Below are positions 1 through 9,656 of a stretch of 64,000 nucleotides of DNA, piece by piece. The stretch is taken from positions 1,116,001 through 1,180,000 of the forward strand of contig NZ_JAWJZH010000001.1 in assembly GCF_033063295.1 (NCBI RefSeq), read 5' to 3'. The notes below the pieces were generated by a model that was not told the DNA's origin, ran no database searches, and was given only the letters and a program-made list of their open reading frames with translations. Origin of the DNA: Nitrosomonas sp. Is35 (GTDB lineage Bacteria > Pseudomonadota > Gammaproteobacteria > Burkholderiales > Nitrosomonadaceae). The stretch's first letter is position 1, and each line of letters opens with the position of its first letter. Made by a program: the position numbers and the translations under genes.

Positions 1-72
1 TTCGAGTTTTAACTTGGATTGGCAACCGGTTACAGGAGTACCCACAATCGAGGCATTGGCTGTTGACTGCAT
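1..72 (-). CDS. spoT: Probable N-terminus of SpoT/RelA (partial)
   Basis: An open frame of 24 codons starts at ATG 70-72 (minus strand), begins MQSTANASIVG and runs off the window. The identity rests on position: in beta- and gammaproteobacteria the bifunctional (p)ppGpp synthetase/hydrolase gene lies directly downstream of gmk and rpoZ on the same strand. The visible residues contain no conserved domain. No clear ribosome binding site precedes the ATG, and the frame stays open upstream to the hairpin, so the true start could be earlier. Confidence 0.45.
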   Translation of the reverse strand, partial: MQSTANASIVGTPVTGCQSKLKLE

Positions 73-90
73 CCCGCGGTAAAGAGATGA

Positions 91-120
91 TAATTTAAAA
101 CAGTCTTAGTGCTAAGACTG
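91..120 (-). terminator. Hairpin terminator or attenuator after rpoZ
   Basis: A perfect inverted repeat (CAGTCTTAG / CTAAGACTG, 101-120) begins three bases past the rpoZ stop. On the minus strand it is followed by TTTT and an AT-rich stretch, as in an intrinsic terminator. Because a probable spoT start lies just beyond, it may only reduce read-through. Confidence 0.6.
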
Positions 121-122
121 TA

Positions 123-329
123 TTACATGTTTCTGGGATTCAGTATATCCAACCCTATTTTGCCTTGCGAGATTTCGCGCAACGCGATGACAGTCGGTTT
201 ATCGCGCCCCGGTTCCACCAATGGAGCGGACCCGATCGCCAGCTGTCTGGCGCGTGTCGTTGCGGCCAAAGTCATGTCAAACCGGTTAGGTATTCTTTTT
301 AAACAATCGTCAACGGTAATTCGTGCCAT
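123..329 (-). CDS. rpoZ: RNA polymerase omega subunit
   Basis: A 68-residue protein beginning [20 protein letters not shown], the characteristic start of omega, with the conserved segment TRARQLAIG near residues 26-34. Omega binds the beta-prime subunit and helps RNA polymerase assembly and ppGpp response. The length is typical for short betaproteobacterial omegas. It sits 81 bases downstream of gmk on the same strand and is followed by a hairpin and the probable spoT, the usual gmk-rpoZ-spoT order. Confidence 0.95.
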   Translation of the reverse strand: MARITVDDCLKRIPNRFDMTLAATTRARQLAIGSAPLVEPGRDKPTVIALREISQGKIGLDILNPRNM

Positions 330-410
330 CGTATGTGTTCCTATTGTGGATTATGGATGGATTTTACAATAAAAAGACAAAAATGATGCCACTATCTGGC
401 TGGAAATGAA

Positions 411-1028
411 TTATGACAATTCAGTGATGAGCGCACGATGTTTTATTATTTGCCGTTCTTTTTTTAAGTGTTCCGCTTTAATAATACAAATCAGATCGTT
501 CAGTGCTTCATCAAGCTGATTGTTGATAATAATATAATCGAATTCTGCAATATGACCGACTTCTTCCCGTGCCGCGGACAATCTCTTCCGGATAACCTCG
601 GGATCATCCTGCGCACGCGTTTTTAAGCGCGCTGCCAGGGCATCTGCGGAAGGCGGAAGAATAAAAATACTGACAGCTTGAGGAAAAATTTGTTGTATTT
701 GTTTTGCACCCTGGCAGTCGATTTCTAGCAGAATGTCCTGTCCCGATGCAGTCGCCTGATTGATCCATTGCTGCGAGGTGCCGTAAAGATTGCCATAAAC
801 CTCGGCGCTTTCCACAAATTCGCCATTTAGCAGCATTTGCTGGAATGTCTCTTTATTTACAAAATGGTAATCACAGCCATCGACTTCTCCGGTACGTGGC
901 GGACGTGTCGTATGCGAAATCGATAGGCTGAGATTTAAGTCCGAGCGCAGCAGCGATTTGACCAAACTGGTTTTACCGGCTCCGGACGGTGCGCTGATGA
1001 TAAACAAGTAACCTGTCAATGGCGTCAT
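411..1028 (-). CDS. gmk: Guanylate kinase
   Basis: A 205-residue cytoplasmic enzyme that phosphorylates GMP to GDP with ATP. The P-loop SAPSGAGKTS is at residues 13-22, followed by the GMP-binding segment (SHTTRPPRTGEVDGCDYHFV) and the later ILLEIDCQGAKQI strand. The length matches the family. It lies between an HDOD protein (30 bases upstream) and rpoZ. With rpoZ and spoT it forms the common guanine-nucleotide/stringent-response cluster. Confidence 0.96.
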   Translation of the reverse strand: MTPLTGYLFIISAPSGAGKTSLVKSLLRSDLNLSLSISHTTRPPRTGEVDGCDYHFVNKETFQQMLLNGEFVESAEVYGNLYGTSQQWINQATASGQDILLEIDCQGAKQIQQIFPQAVSIFILPPSADALAARLKTRAQDDPEVIRKRLSAAREEVGHIAEFDYIIINNQLDEALNDLICIIKAEHLKKERQIIKHRALITELS

Positions 1029-1058
1029 TTTTTGCCTGTCATGTGTGCAGTCATTATT

Positions 1059-2675
1059 TTATCTTGAATTAAGGGCTGTCAATGCTTGACCTTTTAATGT
1101 CTTGACCAGACGGATTTCGTCCGCGGTGATTCCTTCCGGTGCTTCCGCTTCACGGTTTGCATAGAATAAGCCGATGGGCTTATTGTTTGCTACCAGTGGA
1201 AGTACCATGAAGCTGCGTGCATCGGGAAATAGATCTCTATGCCATTGTGGAATCAGTGTATGGATTTTGGCTGTGCAGGCGTCTGAAATCAATAGATCGG
1301 CATTTCTTTTCAGCGCCAAATGAAATACATCGGTGGAGAATGTCATCGGAAAGCTAAAAGCTTTCTGGTAGTCCATGTTGTTTTCTCCGAGAGAACTCCG
1401 GGCGCGATATTGATTCATTTTAAGATCCCTAAGGCAGAGTGTGATGAAACGAAAGCCCAGGCTATTATAATAAGTTTCCAGAACCAGCATAATCAAACTG
1501 TCCAATTTATAATTGCCCGGCGCCATAATTTCACTGACATCCTGCACACCGGTCAATAATAATGCCGATGCATTATAGGGCTTGCCGCTGGGATAACGTT
1601 GGATAATTTGCGTATTCTCCGCTTCATCATGGCCGATGATCAATTCGCTCAATAAGTCTTCGTCGACAGGCGTATTGAATTCGACACGCGCTATTTCTGT
1701 GCATACTGTTTTGCTTCGATCCGCATCGAGCAGGTTTGCATTGATCAGCAAGGCGCGTGTTTCTATCTTCGCATCCAGTATCAGCTGATCCAGTTTGGAT
1801 TTATCCAGGTTAAGCGCTTTTCCGAAGCGTGTCAGCAGTTTGTTTCTCAGTTCCGGATCTTCCGGGTGGCCGGTTTCTACCACCAGCGGCGCGACCTTTT
1901 CACTGAATTCAGCAACTTGTTGCATCCATTCCTGTTTGCTTCGGGCAACACCGAGATTGCCGAACGGTCTGCTTCTTAGCCCTTGAATGATCGTGCTGGG
2001 AATGCACCATTTTTCCAGGATGGTTTCTGTCAGGGTATCAAGATTGAACCCCAAAACCTGCATGGATGCCTGTACCGGCGTGTGGGTGCCTTGCGCCATG
2101 AGCGCCATCATTTCCTGATACAAGTCATGATCATAGGCAGCAAGCAATAAACGGGCAAGGTTTTTGAACAAAGCGGTGATCGCTGTCTCTTCCGCATCGA
2201 TAAAATGGCCGGCTTTAACGAGCTCTCGGCTGATCATGCTGGCTGCCAGCGCGTGTACCAATTCGGTGCGAACCAGCTCCGCACTTTTGCCGGACATGCC
2301 ATCCACCAGAAGCATGGCCAGCGCGCATGTCTTGACTGAGTTAAAACCCAGCAGAAATATGGCCTTGGTGATATTGGTGTTGACTTTGTTCGATCCGGTT
2401 CTATAGGCGACGGAGTTGGATAAGCGCAGAATTTTTTGTGTTAATGAAACATCCGCTAACACGAAGTAGGCCAATTGCTGAATGGATTGATCGTCGGACG
2501 AGGATAACTGGATGATGCGTGCAATGGAATTGCCCAGTGCTGGAAGATCGGGATCGTGAGTGGCTGCTTCGAGCAGGCGCTCTTTGATGGTTTTGGTGCG
2601 GGTATTTTTTTCTGTTGCAGCTTCCGGAAAGCCGGATGAGTCTTCCGAAGTATAGGGTAATTGCATAAGTCCCAT
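1059..2675 (-). CDS. HDOD-GAF signalling protein
   Basis: A 538-residue cytoplasmic protein. Residues about 30-240 form an HDOD domain (the DPDLPALGNSIARI start, then LADVSLTQKILRLSNSVAYR and the AIFLLGFNSVKTCALAMLL helix). This is an HD-fold relative usually lacking the catalytic HD residues and used in regulatory signalling. Residues about 370-535 look like a GAF sensor (SFMVLPLVANNKPIGLFYAN near the end). HDOD-GAF proteins are widespread in proteobacteria, with roles in motility, biofilm and stress control; the ligand here is unknown. Being 30 bases upstream of gmk, it probably shares its transcript. Confidence 0.8.
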   Translation of the reverse strand: MGLMQLPYTSEDSSGFPEAATEKNTRTKTIKERLLEAATHDPDLPALGNSIARIIQLSSSDDQSIQQLAYFVLADVSLTQKILRLSNSVAYRTGSNKVNTNITKAIFLLGFNSVKTCALAMLLVDGMSGKSAELVRTELVHALAASMISRELVKAGHFIDAEETAITALFKNLARLLLAAYDHDLYQEMMALMAQGTHTPVQASMQVLGFNLDTLTETILEKWCIPSTIIQGLRSRPFGNLGVARSKQEWMQQVAEFSEKVAPLVVETGHPEDPELRNKLLTRFGKALNLDKSKLDQLILDAKIETRALLINANLLDADRSKTVCTEIARVEFNTPVDEDLLSELIIGHDEAENTQIIQRYPSGKPYNASALLLTGVQDVSEIMAPGNYKLDSLIMLVLETYYNSLGFRFITLCLRDLKMNQYRARSSLGENNMDYQKAFSFPMTFSTDVFHLALKRNADLLISDACTAKIHTLIPQWHRDLFPDARSFMVLPLVANNKPIGLFYANREAEAPEGITADEIRLVKTLKGQALTALNSR

Positions 2676-2961
2676 TTTAAATTTCTTTCAAGAAAAATTG
2701 CCATTGGATTGGCGTAAAAAGATTTTGCTATCGGTTTTAGTTTTTTCCTGCTGAAAATCAAAATCTAATACCAATATATATAATGTTTTTTATTAGCGGC
2801 ACAATTAAAGGTTAGTTGATAACAGGGTTAAAGAGAGTGCCATTTTTCTTGAAATAATTTTGCTGAGACTCTGCCGTGATATGCAGTGAGCTTCTGGGTG
2901 ATATGTATTCTTATACAGTATCTTATTGGTATTTTTTGGATTGCGACCGGTTTTGGGAGGG

Positions 2962-2994
2962 GGAAAATAAAACACCCCGCCGCAAGCGGCGAGG
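2962..2994 (-). terminator. Intrinsic terminator after dsbA
   Basis: Reading the minus strand, CCTCGCCGC-TTG-CGGCGGGG forms a stem with one mismatch, followed by TGTTTTATTTT. This is a textbook rho-independent terminator 78 bases beyond the dsbA stop. The rest of 2676-3071 holds no gene I can support; it includes the AT-rich upstream region of the HDOD gene. Confidence 0.85.
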
Positions 2995-3071
2995 TATTGA
3001 GTGCGTTTTACAAACAGCTGGTTAGGGCGGGGGCGAGGAATTAAAGCCGGAAAGATGAAACCGGCGTGCCG

Positions 3072-3710
3072 CTATTTTTCCTTGCGTACTTTCTCGAGCA
3101 ATGCTTCCAAAGTTTTGATGGTATCTTGCGGTGAACCGCCCATTCTTCCGCTGGTAAGATACTTGCCATTGATAATCAGTGTGGGAACGCCATTGAGCTG
3201 ATACTGGCGTGACATTTGTGTCGATCTCGATACTTGATTCTGCACGGCGAAGGATTGGTAGGTATTTTCGAATTTCTTTCTGTCAATGCCCTGTTTTTCA
3301 ATCCAATCGAACAAGACCGATTCGTTATTCAGGTCAATTTTGTCGCGATGGATGGCATCGTACACTTTATCGTGCAACGTACCGGCTATTCCCATCGCCT
3401 CGATGGCATAAAATATTTTTGCAGCCGGGACCCAAGTGGGGCGAAGAATTGCCGGCACATATTGAAAATTGACATCAGCGGGAATATTCGCGAGCCAGGT
3501 TTTTAGTTGTGGATGCAGGCTGTAACAGTGCGGGCAGCCATACCAGAAGAATTCCAGAACTTCGATTTTACTGTTGTCTTCGGTCGGCTGCGGCTTTGCC
3601 AGAACGGTATAGTCCTTGCCTTCGATGATGTCAGCGTAAGCCGCGGGCAGATTGATTAAACCAAAACTTAATACTAAGAAGAAAACTGCAACGGCTTGAT
3701 ATCGATTCAT
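3072..3710 (-). CDS. dsbA: Thiol:disulfide interchange protein DsbA
   Basis: A 212-residue periplasmic oxidoreductase. A signal peptide covers residues 1-26 (hydrophobic VAVFFLVLSFGLINLPAAYA, cut before DIIEG). The thioredoxin-fold active site CPHC appears as FFWYGCPHCYSL near residue 59, and the cis-proline loop as GVPTLIING near residue 175. DsbA donates disulfides to exported proteins. A strong ribosome binding site (AAGGAG) lies 7 bases before the ATG. It follows the SPOR-domain gene and ends at a clear terminator. Confidence 0.95.
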   Translation of the reverse strand: MNRYQAVAVFFLVLSFGLINLPAAYADIIEGKDYTVLAKPQPTEDNSKIEVLEFFWYGCPHCYSLHPQLKTWLANIPADVNFQYVPAILRPTWVPAAKIFYAIEAMGIAGTLHDKVYDAIHRDKIDLNNESVLFDWIEKQGIDRKKFENTYQSFAVQNQVSRSTQMSRQYQLNGVPTLIINGKYLTSGRMGGSPQDTIKTLEALLEKVRKEK

Positions 3711-3798
3711 GCTATTACTCCTTAAATAAAGTATTTAACGGGTTGCGGCGGGTGATATAACCTGAGGAAAAGTGTAACTAAAACGTGGCGATGCACTG

Positions 3799-4617
3799 TT
3801 ATTGTAATTTTACAAACTGCGTTTCTATGCCATTTTCTCTGAGTGATGCGCTGGTTTGATCGCTATCCGTTTTGCTGTTGAACGGTCCGATCCGCACACG
3901 GTACCAGGTTCCTTTTTCCGCCAGATCGATCGGCTGTACCGATGCGAATACACCCAACATCGCGAGCCGCGCTTTCATATTTTCCGCTTCGTCATTTTTT
4001 CTGAATGATCCGGCCTGGAGAAAAATTTTCTCTTTCGCCGCTGCGGGTGCTTTGGTTTGCGGTGTTACCGGGGGCTGTTGTTGCGGTTGCGGCGGTTGCT
4101 TCGGTTGTTCCGCCGGAAGCGCGCGCGGCGGTACCGCAGCCATTTGTTGCGGAGGCGGCGGAGTGACCGGGAGGGTAACCGTTAGACGGGGCGGAACAGG
4201 CTGTGGCACGATTTCGGCCGGTTTATTGTTTTCCGGTGTTTTCGCGGCTATTTTCGGTTGTGCGGGCGGTTTAGCCGCACGCTTGAAATCCTGGTCAATC
4301 TCCGGTTCTTCGATACCCGGCAGTATTTTGTAAAAATCAAACCGGGGTTTTTCTTCTACTACTGCCAAAGGTTCTAGCGGCACCGGTTTCTCCGCGGCTT
4401 TGGGGGATTCAGCAGCAGGTTGCGTTTGATTTTTTTCCGATGAGCCGACTACCTTGTCAGCCGGTAAGAACGGGCTGGGTACATAGTTAAGATAAAGCCA
4501 TATGCCAATTGCGCTCGCAAGACCCAATGCGTAACCGACAAATCCGCCAAAAAACGCGGAACCGCCTTTTTCCGGCGTGGATTTTGTTGGTTTGCGGGTC
4601 TTATAATCTCGACTCAT
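3799..4617 (-). CDS. SPOR-domain membrane protein (FtsN/DedD-like)
   Basis: A 272-residue single-pass inner-membrane protein. A short basic cytoplasmic tail precedes a transmembrane helix near residues 22-46. A long Pro/Gln/Ala-rich periplasmic linker (about 60-190) follows, and the C-terminal SPOR domain spans about 195-270 (IFLQAGSFRKNDEAENMKARL ... WYRVRIGPF). SPOR domains bind denuded septal glycan, so a division-site role is likely. Placement directly after argS is usual in betaproteobacteria. It is probably an FtsN-like protein, but orthology to FtsN itself is not shown. Confidence 0.85.
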   Translation of the reverse strand: MSRDYKTRKPTKSTPEKGGSAFFGGFVGYALGLASAIGIWLYLNYVPSPFLPADKVVGSSEKNQTQPAAESPKAAEKPVPLEPLAVVEEKPRFDFYKILPGIEEPEIDQDFKRAAKPPAQPKIAAKTPENNKPAEIVPQPVPPRLTVTLPVTPPPPQQMAAVPPRALPAEQPKQPPQPQQQPPVTPQTKAPAAAKEKIFLQAGSFRKNDEAENMKARLAMLGVFASVQPIDLAEKGTWYRVRIGPFNSKTDSDQTSASLRENGIETQFVKLQ

Positions 4618-4641
4618 GGGTATCCTTATACAGTAATCCGG

Positions 4642-6399
4642 TTACATTTTATCAGGTGCGCTGACGCCGAGTAACGTCATTCCATTCTTCAGTACTTGGC
4701 GGGTAGCTGCAATCAACGCCAGACGGGCGTTTTGCAAGGCAATTTCGGGTACCAGAAAACGTGTTGAATTATAGTAACTATGAAATTCGCTGGCCAGTTC
4801 TCTCAGGTAAAACGCGATCAGATGGGGAGAAAATTCCTTTGCGGCCATTTCCACGGTATCGGGGAAATCGATCAATTTTTGCAACAAGGCCAGCTCGGCA
4901 GGGCTTGATAACGCGGCCATATCGGCTTCAACCAGATCGGCGGCATCGCCATCCCATTGTGCCAGCACACTGCATACGCGCGCATGGGCGTACTGCACGT
5001 AATAAACCGGATTCTCATTGCTCTGCGATTTGGCCAGGTCTAAGTCGAAGTCCAAATGCTGGTCGCTTTTACGCATCACGTAAAAGAACCGCGCGGCATC
5101 CTTGCCGACTTCCTCGCGCAATTCCCGCAGCGTGACAAACTCACCGGAACGCGTGGACATGGGCGCTTTTTTGCCGTCGCGGTAGAGCACGGCAAATTGC
5201 ACCAAAGCGATTTCCAGCTTGGCCGGATCCAGCCCGAGCGCTTGCAATGCGCCTTTGACGCGCGGAATATAACCATGATGATCCGCACCCCAGATATTGA
5301 TCACTTGTTCGTAACCGCGCTCGAATTTGTTCAGGTGATAGGCGATGTCGGATGCGAAATAAGTGAATTGACCGTTTTCACGCTGCACCACCCGGTCTTT
5401 TTCATCGCCGAAGTCGGTGGAGCGGAACCAGATCGCACCATCTTGTTCGTATAAATATTTTTTTTCCTTGAGCAACTGGATGGTACGTGCAACCGAGCCA
5501 TTATCGTATAACGATTGTTCGGAGAACCACGTATCGAACTCAACGCCGAATTCCATCAGATCGTTGCGGCAATCGCCCAATTGTTCTGTGAGTACAAAAT
5601 TATGAATATACGCATAATCCTGGCCGAGTACTTTTTTGGCGTTGGCAATTAATTGATCCAAATGTTCGTCGGTACTCACGACAGTTTCCATGACACTGAC
5701 GGGCAAACCGTCCAACACCAATTCCGGATGGTGCACATAACGTTCGGCATGTGCTTGATGAATCAAACCGGCCATCGACTTAACGTAGTCGCCCTGGTAC
5801 GCGTTTTGCGGGAACGGAATGTGGATATCGTTAAGCTCCAGATAGCGTAGCCAGGTGGAAAGCGTCAGAATGTCCATCTGGCGTCCCGCATCGTTCACAT
5901 AAAACTCGCGTGACACGTTGAAACCGGCAGCGGTCAGTACACTCGATAAGCTGGCGCCAATCGCGGCGCCGCGTCCATGACCGACATGCAAGGGACCGGT
6001 GGGATTGGCCGAAACGAATTCCACCTGGATTTTTTTTTCTTGACCGAAGTCACTGTGCCCGAACATTTCCTTGCTTTGCAATACCTGATGTACGCATTGC
6101 TGCTTGGCGGAATGCTTCAGGAACAAATTGATGAATCCGGCGCCTGCTATTTCCACTTTCTCCAGATAAGGCGAGGCGGGCAGGGCGTTGATCAATAAAT
6201 CCGCCACTTCGCGCGGGTTTTTATGCAGCGGCTTGGCCAGTTGCATCGCCAGATTGCATGAATAATCGCCGTGACTGGCCTGTTTGGTGCGCGTCAACTC
6301 GATGCGGACATTGGCATCCGGTGTGGCGATGGCATTGGCGGCGGTACGGAATAGCTCGGCAAAATGGGTTTTGAAATGCGGGTGAGCGGATGAATTCAT
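4642..6399 (-). CDS. argS: Arginyl-tRNA synthetase
   Basis: A 585-residue class I aminoacyl-tRNA synthetase. The HIGH-type signature is seen as PTGPLHVGHGRGAA near residues 133-146, and the second signature as APMSTRSGEF near residue 415, with P-M-S-T replacing K-M-S-K, as is usual in ArgRS. The C-terminal DALR anticodon-binding domain ends with MTLLGVSAPDKM. The length is typical. It is followed 24 bases later by the SPOR protein gene. Confidence 0.97.
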   Translation of the reverse strand: MNSSAHPHFKTHFAELFRTAANAIATPDANVRIELTRTKQASHGDYSCNLAMQLAKPLHKNPREVADLLINALPASPYLEKVEIAGAGFINLFLKHSAKQQCVHQVLQSKEMFGHSDFGQEKKIQVEFVSANPTGPLHVGHGRGAAIGASLSSVLTAAGFNVSREFYVNDAGRQMDILTLSTWLRYLELNDIHIPFPQNAYQGDYVKSMAGLIHQAHAERYVHHPELVLDGLPVSVMETVVSTDEHLDQLIANAKKVLGQDYAYIHNFVLTEQLGDCRNDLMEFGVEFDTWFSEQSLYDNGSVARTIQLLKEKKYLYEQDGAIWFRSTDFGDEKDRVVQRENGQFTYFASDIAYHLNKFERGYEQVINIWGADHHGYIPRVKGALQALGLDPAKLEIALVQFAVLYRDGKKAPMSTRSGEFVTLRELREEVGKDAARFFYVMRKSDQHLDFDLDLAKSQSNENPVYYVQYAHARVCSVLAQWDGDAADLVEADMAALSSPAELALLQKLIDFPDTVEMAAKEFSPHLIAFYLRELASEFHSYYNSTRFLVPEIALQNARLALIAATRQVLKNGMTLLGVSAPDKM

Positions 6400-6499
6400 G
6401 GTTGAGAATAAAGATATAAAATTTTATTGTGTTGCATTATTGTGCATAACGGGAATTGCCGTTGCCGGAAAATGAGCGGTATTTTAGCAGGTGCACAGT

Positions 6500-7240
6500 T
6501 CAGACCAAAGATTGCTGGCGATGCGTTTCAAACAGGCAAATGCCGGCGCTGACAGCGACATTCAGACTTTCGATGCTGCCTTGCATCGGAATCCGCACCA
6601 ATTGGTCGCAACTCTCGCGCGTCAAGCGCCGCAGGCCTTTTTCTTCGGAACCGAGCACCCAAGCGACAGCGCCCTGGATTGGAAAATGCGTGAGATCGTA
6701 TTCGGCATCTTCAGCCGTGCCAAAAATCCAGACACCGTGTTCTTTCAGCTGTTTTAACGTACGCGCCAAATTAGTGACAGCAATGTATGGAACGGTATCC
6801 GCCGCGCCGCTGGAAACCTTGTAAACCGTAGCAGTCAATCCAACCGCGCGGTCTTTTGGTGCGATCACGGCATGCACGCCGAACGCGTCGGCGACGCGCA
6901 GACATGCCCCCAAGTTGTGCGGATCCTGAATGCCATCCAGCACCAGCAGCCGCGCCGGTCCGGTCAGCGTATCCAAAACATCGTCCAGACCGATATGGCT
7001 GCGTGCGCTGTCGATACTGGCCACAACACCCTGGTGACGTTCGCTGCCGGTCATGGCGCTAAGTTTGGCGCTATCGCATGGAAGCAGCCGGATTTTCCGG
7101 CTTTCGGCCAGTTGGATGAGCGTACGCGCACGTTGATCATCCCGCGCCGCATCGATCAGAATCTCTTTGACGCTCTCCGGGTTTTGCCGCAAACGGCTGG
7201 TAACGGCATGGAAACCAAAGATAAAGCGAGTGTTGGACAC
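6500..7240 (-). CDS. rlmB: 23S rRNA (guanosine-2'-O)-methyltransferase RlmB
   Basis: A 246-residue SPOUT-class methyltransferase modifying G2251 in the 23S rRNA P-loop. The N-terminal substrate-binding domain starts FIFGFHAVTSRL. The C-terminal knot shows motif 1 (DGIQDPHNLGACLRVADAFG, near 104-123), motif 2 (WVLGSEEKGLRR) and motif 3 (IPMQGSIESLNVAVSAGI). The start codon is GTG (7238-7240), with a weak AGGTTAA upstream. It lies 70 bases after rnr; the rnr-rlmB pair is common in proteobacteria and suggests cotranscription. Confidence 0.96.
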   Translation of the reverse strand: MSNTRFIFGFHAVTSRLRQNPESVKEILIDAARDDQRARTLIQLAESRKIRLLPCDSAKLSAMTGSERHQGVVASIDSARSHIGLDDVLDTLTGPARLLVLDGIQDPHNLGACLRVADAFGVHAVIAPKDRAVGLTATVYKVSSGAADTVPYIAVTNLARTLKQLKEHGVWIFGTAEDAEYDLTHFPIQGAVAWVLGSEEKGLRRLTRESCDQLVRIPMQGSIESLNVAVSAGICLFETHRQQSLV

Positions 7241-7310
7241 GTTTTAACCTAGAAACTCAAATGGGAAATGATTGGCTGATTTTTGCGCGTATTTTAGAGC
7301 AATTCCTCAT

Positions 7311-9599
7311 CTATGAATGTGATTTCTTGCCTTTCATGGGTGCTTTAGCCGGTGCTTTGGTTTTTGCTTTTGCTTTTGCTTGGTTTTTTGTCTGATCTTT
7401 TGCCGGGGTTTTCACTGACGCCGGCTTTTTATCCGGTTCGGCTAACACAAAATCGATTTTGCTGGTTTCCAGGTCGACACGGACCAATTTCACGCGCAGC
7501 CGGTCGCCCAAGCGGTATTGCTTGCCGCTGCGCTCGCCGAGCAAGACATGTTTGGCCGCATCGAAATGAAAATAATCGCTCGGTAATTCGGAAATATGCA
7601 CCAGTCCTTCAACATACACGCCATCCAGGGCAACAAACAAGCCGAAGCCGGTCACGCTGCTGATCACACCATCGAAGCATTCGCCGATTCTATCCTGCAT
7701 ATAAAAACATTTGAGCCAGGATTCGACATCCCGCGTGGCATCATCGGCGCGCCGCTCGGTCATCGAGCAATGTTGGCCCAGTTCGTGCCAATCGCCAGGA
7801 TTGTAGGTTTCGCCATTGAGGACCGATTTGATGGCGCGATGCACCAGCAAATCGGGGTAGCGCCGAATCGGCGAGGTGAAATGCGTATACGCATCGTACG
7901 CCAGCCCGAAGTGTCCGGTGAGATCGGGACTGTAGATAGCCTGTTTCAACGATCTGAGCATGACGGTTTGCAGCAATTGCGCATCCGGCCTGCCTTGAAT
8001 TTTGAGCAGGGTTTGCGCGTAATCCTTGGCGCCCGGTTTGGTCTTGCCGCCCAGTTGAATACCGAATTCCTTCAGGAAATTGCGCAATGCTTCGATTTTT
8101 TCCGGAACCGGGCTTTCATGGATGCGATATAGCGTGGTCTGGCCGTTCTTTTGCAGGAAATCCGCCGCGCAGACATTCGCCGCCAGCATGCATTCCTCGA
8201 TCAAACGATGCGCTTCGGTGCGTTGCACCGGCACAATCTTTTCGATTTTTCCTTGATCGTTAAAGAACATCTGGGTTTCGGTGGTTTCAAAATCGATCGC
8301 GCCGCGTTTCTTGCGCGCTTTCAGCAGCGCTTTGAACAATTTGTTAGTGCGTTGCAAGTGCGGCAGCAGCGCGGCGTGTTCCTTGGCTTCGGCTCCTTTC
8401 GGATTGGCCAGGATCGCCGCAACAAGGTTGTAAGTCAGCCGTGCGTGCGAGCGCATCACCGCAGGATAAAATACATAATCGAGTATTTCGCCGTTATTCT
8501 GGAATTGGATTTCACACACCATGCAGAGGCGGTTCTTGTCCGGATTGAGCGAACACAACTCGTTCGAGAGCGCCTCCGGCAGCATCGGAATGACGCGGCG
8601 TGGAAAATACACGGAATTGCCCCGGCTCAGCGCTTCCTGATCAATCGCATCTTTCGGTTTGACGTAGTGGCTGACATCCGCGATCGCTACATATAACCGG
8701 TACCCATCGCCGTTATCCTCGCAATACACAGCATCGTCGAAGTCGCGCGCGGTTTCGCTATCGATGGTGACGAGCGGTAAATGACTGATATCCTTGCGTC
8801 CCTTGAATTCTTTCTTCAAGACATTCTTGGGAAATTTGGCGGAGAGTTTTTCTATCTCGGGAGGAAAAATGTAAGGCAGATCGTGTTTGCGCAAAGCGAT
8901 CTCAATTTCCATGCCGGGTGCGGTGTAATCGCCCAGAATTTCGATAATCTTGCCGATCGGTTGGGTTTGTTTGTTCGGTTGCTGGATGATTTCCACGATG
9001 ACGATCTGACCCGCCTTGGCCTTGAGTGAGTGCTCGTTGGCGATCAGAATATCCTGGCTGATACGTTTGTTTTCAGCCACGACATATAAAATACCGTGAT
9101 CAATATACAGTCGTCCCACCAACTGGGTGTTGGTATGTTCCAGAACTTCTACAATGGCGGCTTCCCGGCGTCCGCGCCGATCCAAGCCGATTTCCCGCAC
9201 CAGTACCCGGTCGCCATGCAGCGCCTTGTTCATTTCTTTCGCGCTGAGATACAAATCCGGGCTGGCATCATCGGGAATCAGAAAACCGAATCCGTCGGGA
9301 TGGCCTTGCACCCGGCCTTTGATCAGATCGAGTTTCTCCATCACGCAGAGATCGCCTTTGCGGTTACGGAAAATCTGACCTTCGCGCATCATCGCCGTTA
9401 ACCGGCGATTAAACAGCTCTTCTTCTTTTTTTGTGATATCCAGTAATTTCTGTAATACCTGCTCAGCCAGTGGAATTCCCTGCTGCTGCAAAATCTGCAG
9501 AATATATTCCCGGCTGGGCAATGGACTTTCGTAGCGCTCTTTCTCACGTTTGAGATGCGGATCCAGATTACGCAGTTTTTGATTCTTCTTAATTGACAA
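7311..9599 (-). CDS. rnr: Ribonuclease R
   Basis: A 762-residue processive 3'-5' exoribonuclease. In order: an N-terminal helix-turn-helix region, cold-shock OB domains, the RNB catalytic domain (TIDSETARDFDDAVYCE near 277-293, carrying the catalytic aspartates), an S1 domain (ISSVTGFGLFVALDGVYVEGLVHIS near 645-670) and a Lys/Ala-rich tail. The apparent start is TTG (9597-9599), with AGGA upstream; no internal ATG precedes conserved sequence. The start codon overlaps the -35 box of the divergent tRNA-Leu promoter, so the two transcription units may interfere. Confidence 0.96.
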   Translation of the reverse strand: MSIKKNQKLRNLDPHLKREKERYESPLPSREYILQILQQQGIPLAEQVLQKLLDITKKEEELFNRRLTAMMREGQIFRNRKGDLCVMEKLDLIKGRVQGHPDGFGFLIPDDASPDLYLSAKEMNKALHGDRVLVREIGLDRRGRREAAIVEVLEHTNTQLVGRLYIDHGILYVVAENKRISQDILIANEHSLKAKAGQIVIVEIIQQPNKQTQPIGKIIEILGDYTAPGMEIEIALRKHDLPYIFPPEIEKLSAKFPKNVLKKEFKGRKDISHLPLVTIDSETARDFDDAVYCEDNGDGYRLYVAIADVSHYVKPKDAIDQEALSRGNSVYFPRRVIPMLPEALSNELCSLNPDKNRLCMVCEIQFQNNGEILDYVFYPAVMRSHARLTYNLVAAILANPKGAEAKEHAALLPHLQRTNKLFKALLKARKKRGAIDFETTETQMFFNDQGKIEKIVPVQRTEAHRLIEECMLAANVCAADFLQKNGQTTLYRIHESPVPEKIEALRNFLKEFGIQLGGKTKPGAKDYAQTLLKIQGRPDAQLLQTVMLRSLKQAIYSPDLTGHFGLAYDAYTHFTSPIRRYPDLLVHRAIKSVLNGETYNPGDWHELGQHCSMTERRADDATRDVESWLKCFYMQDRIGECFDGVISSVTGFGLFVALDGVYVEGLVHISELPSDYFHFDAAKHVLLGERSGKQYRLGDRLRVKLVRVDLETSKIDFVLAEPDKKPASVKTPAKDQTKNQAKAKAKTKAPAKAPMKGKKSHS

Positions 9600-9620
9600 A
9601 ACAGTGGTTTCCTATAGAAT
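9593..9620 (+). promoter_or_regulatory. Sigma-70 promoter for tRNA-Leu
   Basis: A perfect -35 (TTGACA, 9593-9598), a 16-base spacer and a good -10 (TAGAAT, 9615-9620) place transcription start near 9627, about 30 bases before the tRNA. A GCG-rich stretch follows the -10, like the discriminator of stable-RNA promoters. Confidence 0.7.
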
Positions 9621-9656
9621 TACGCGTTCTTTGACAGCCTGACACGGTTGTCTCTT

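Noticed and set aside
9631..9636. Second TTGACA just before tRNA-Leu
   Set aside because: Only 20 bases remain to the tRNA 5' end, so no -10 can fit; the upstream TTGACA/TAGAAT pair is better.
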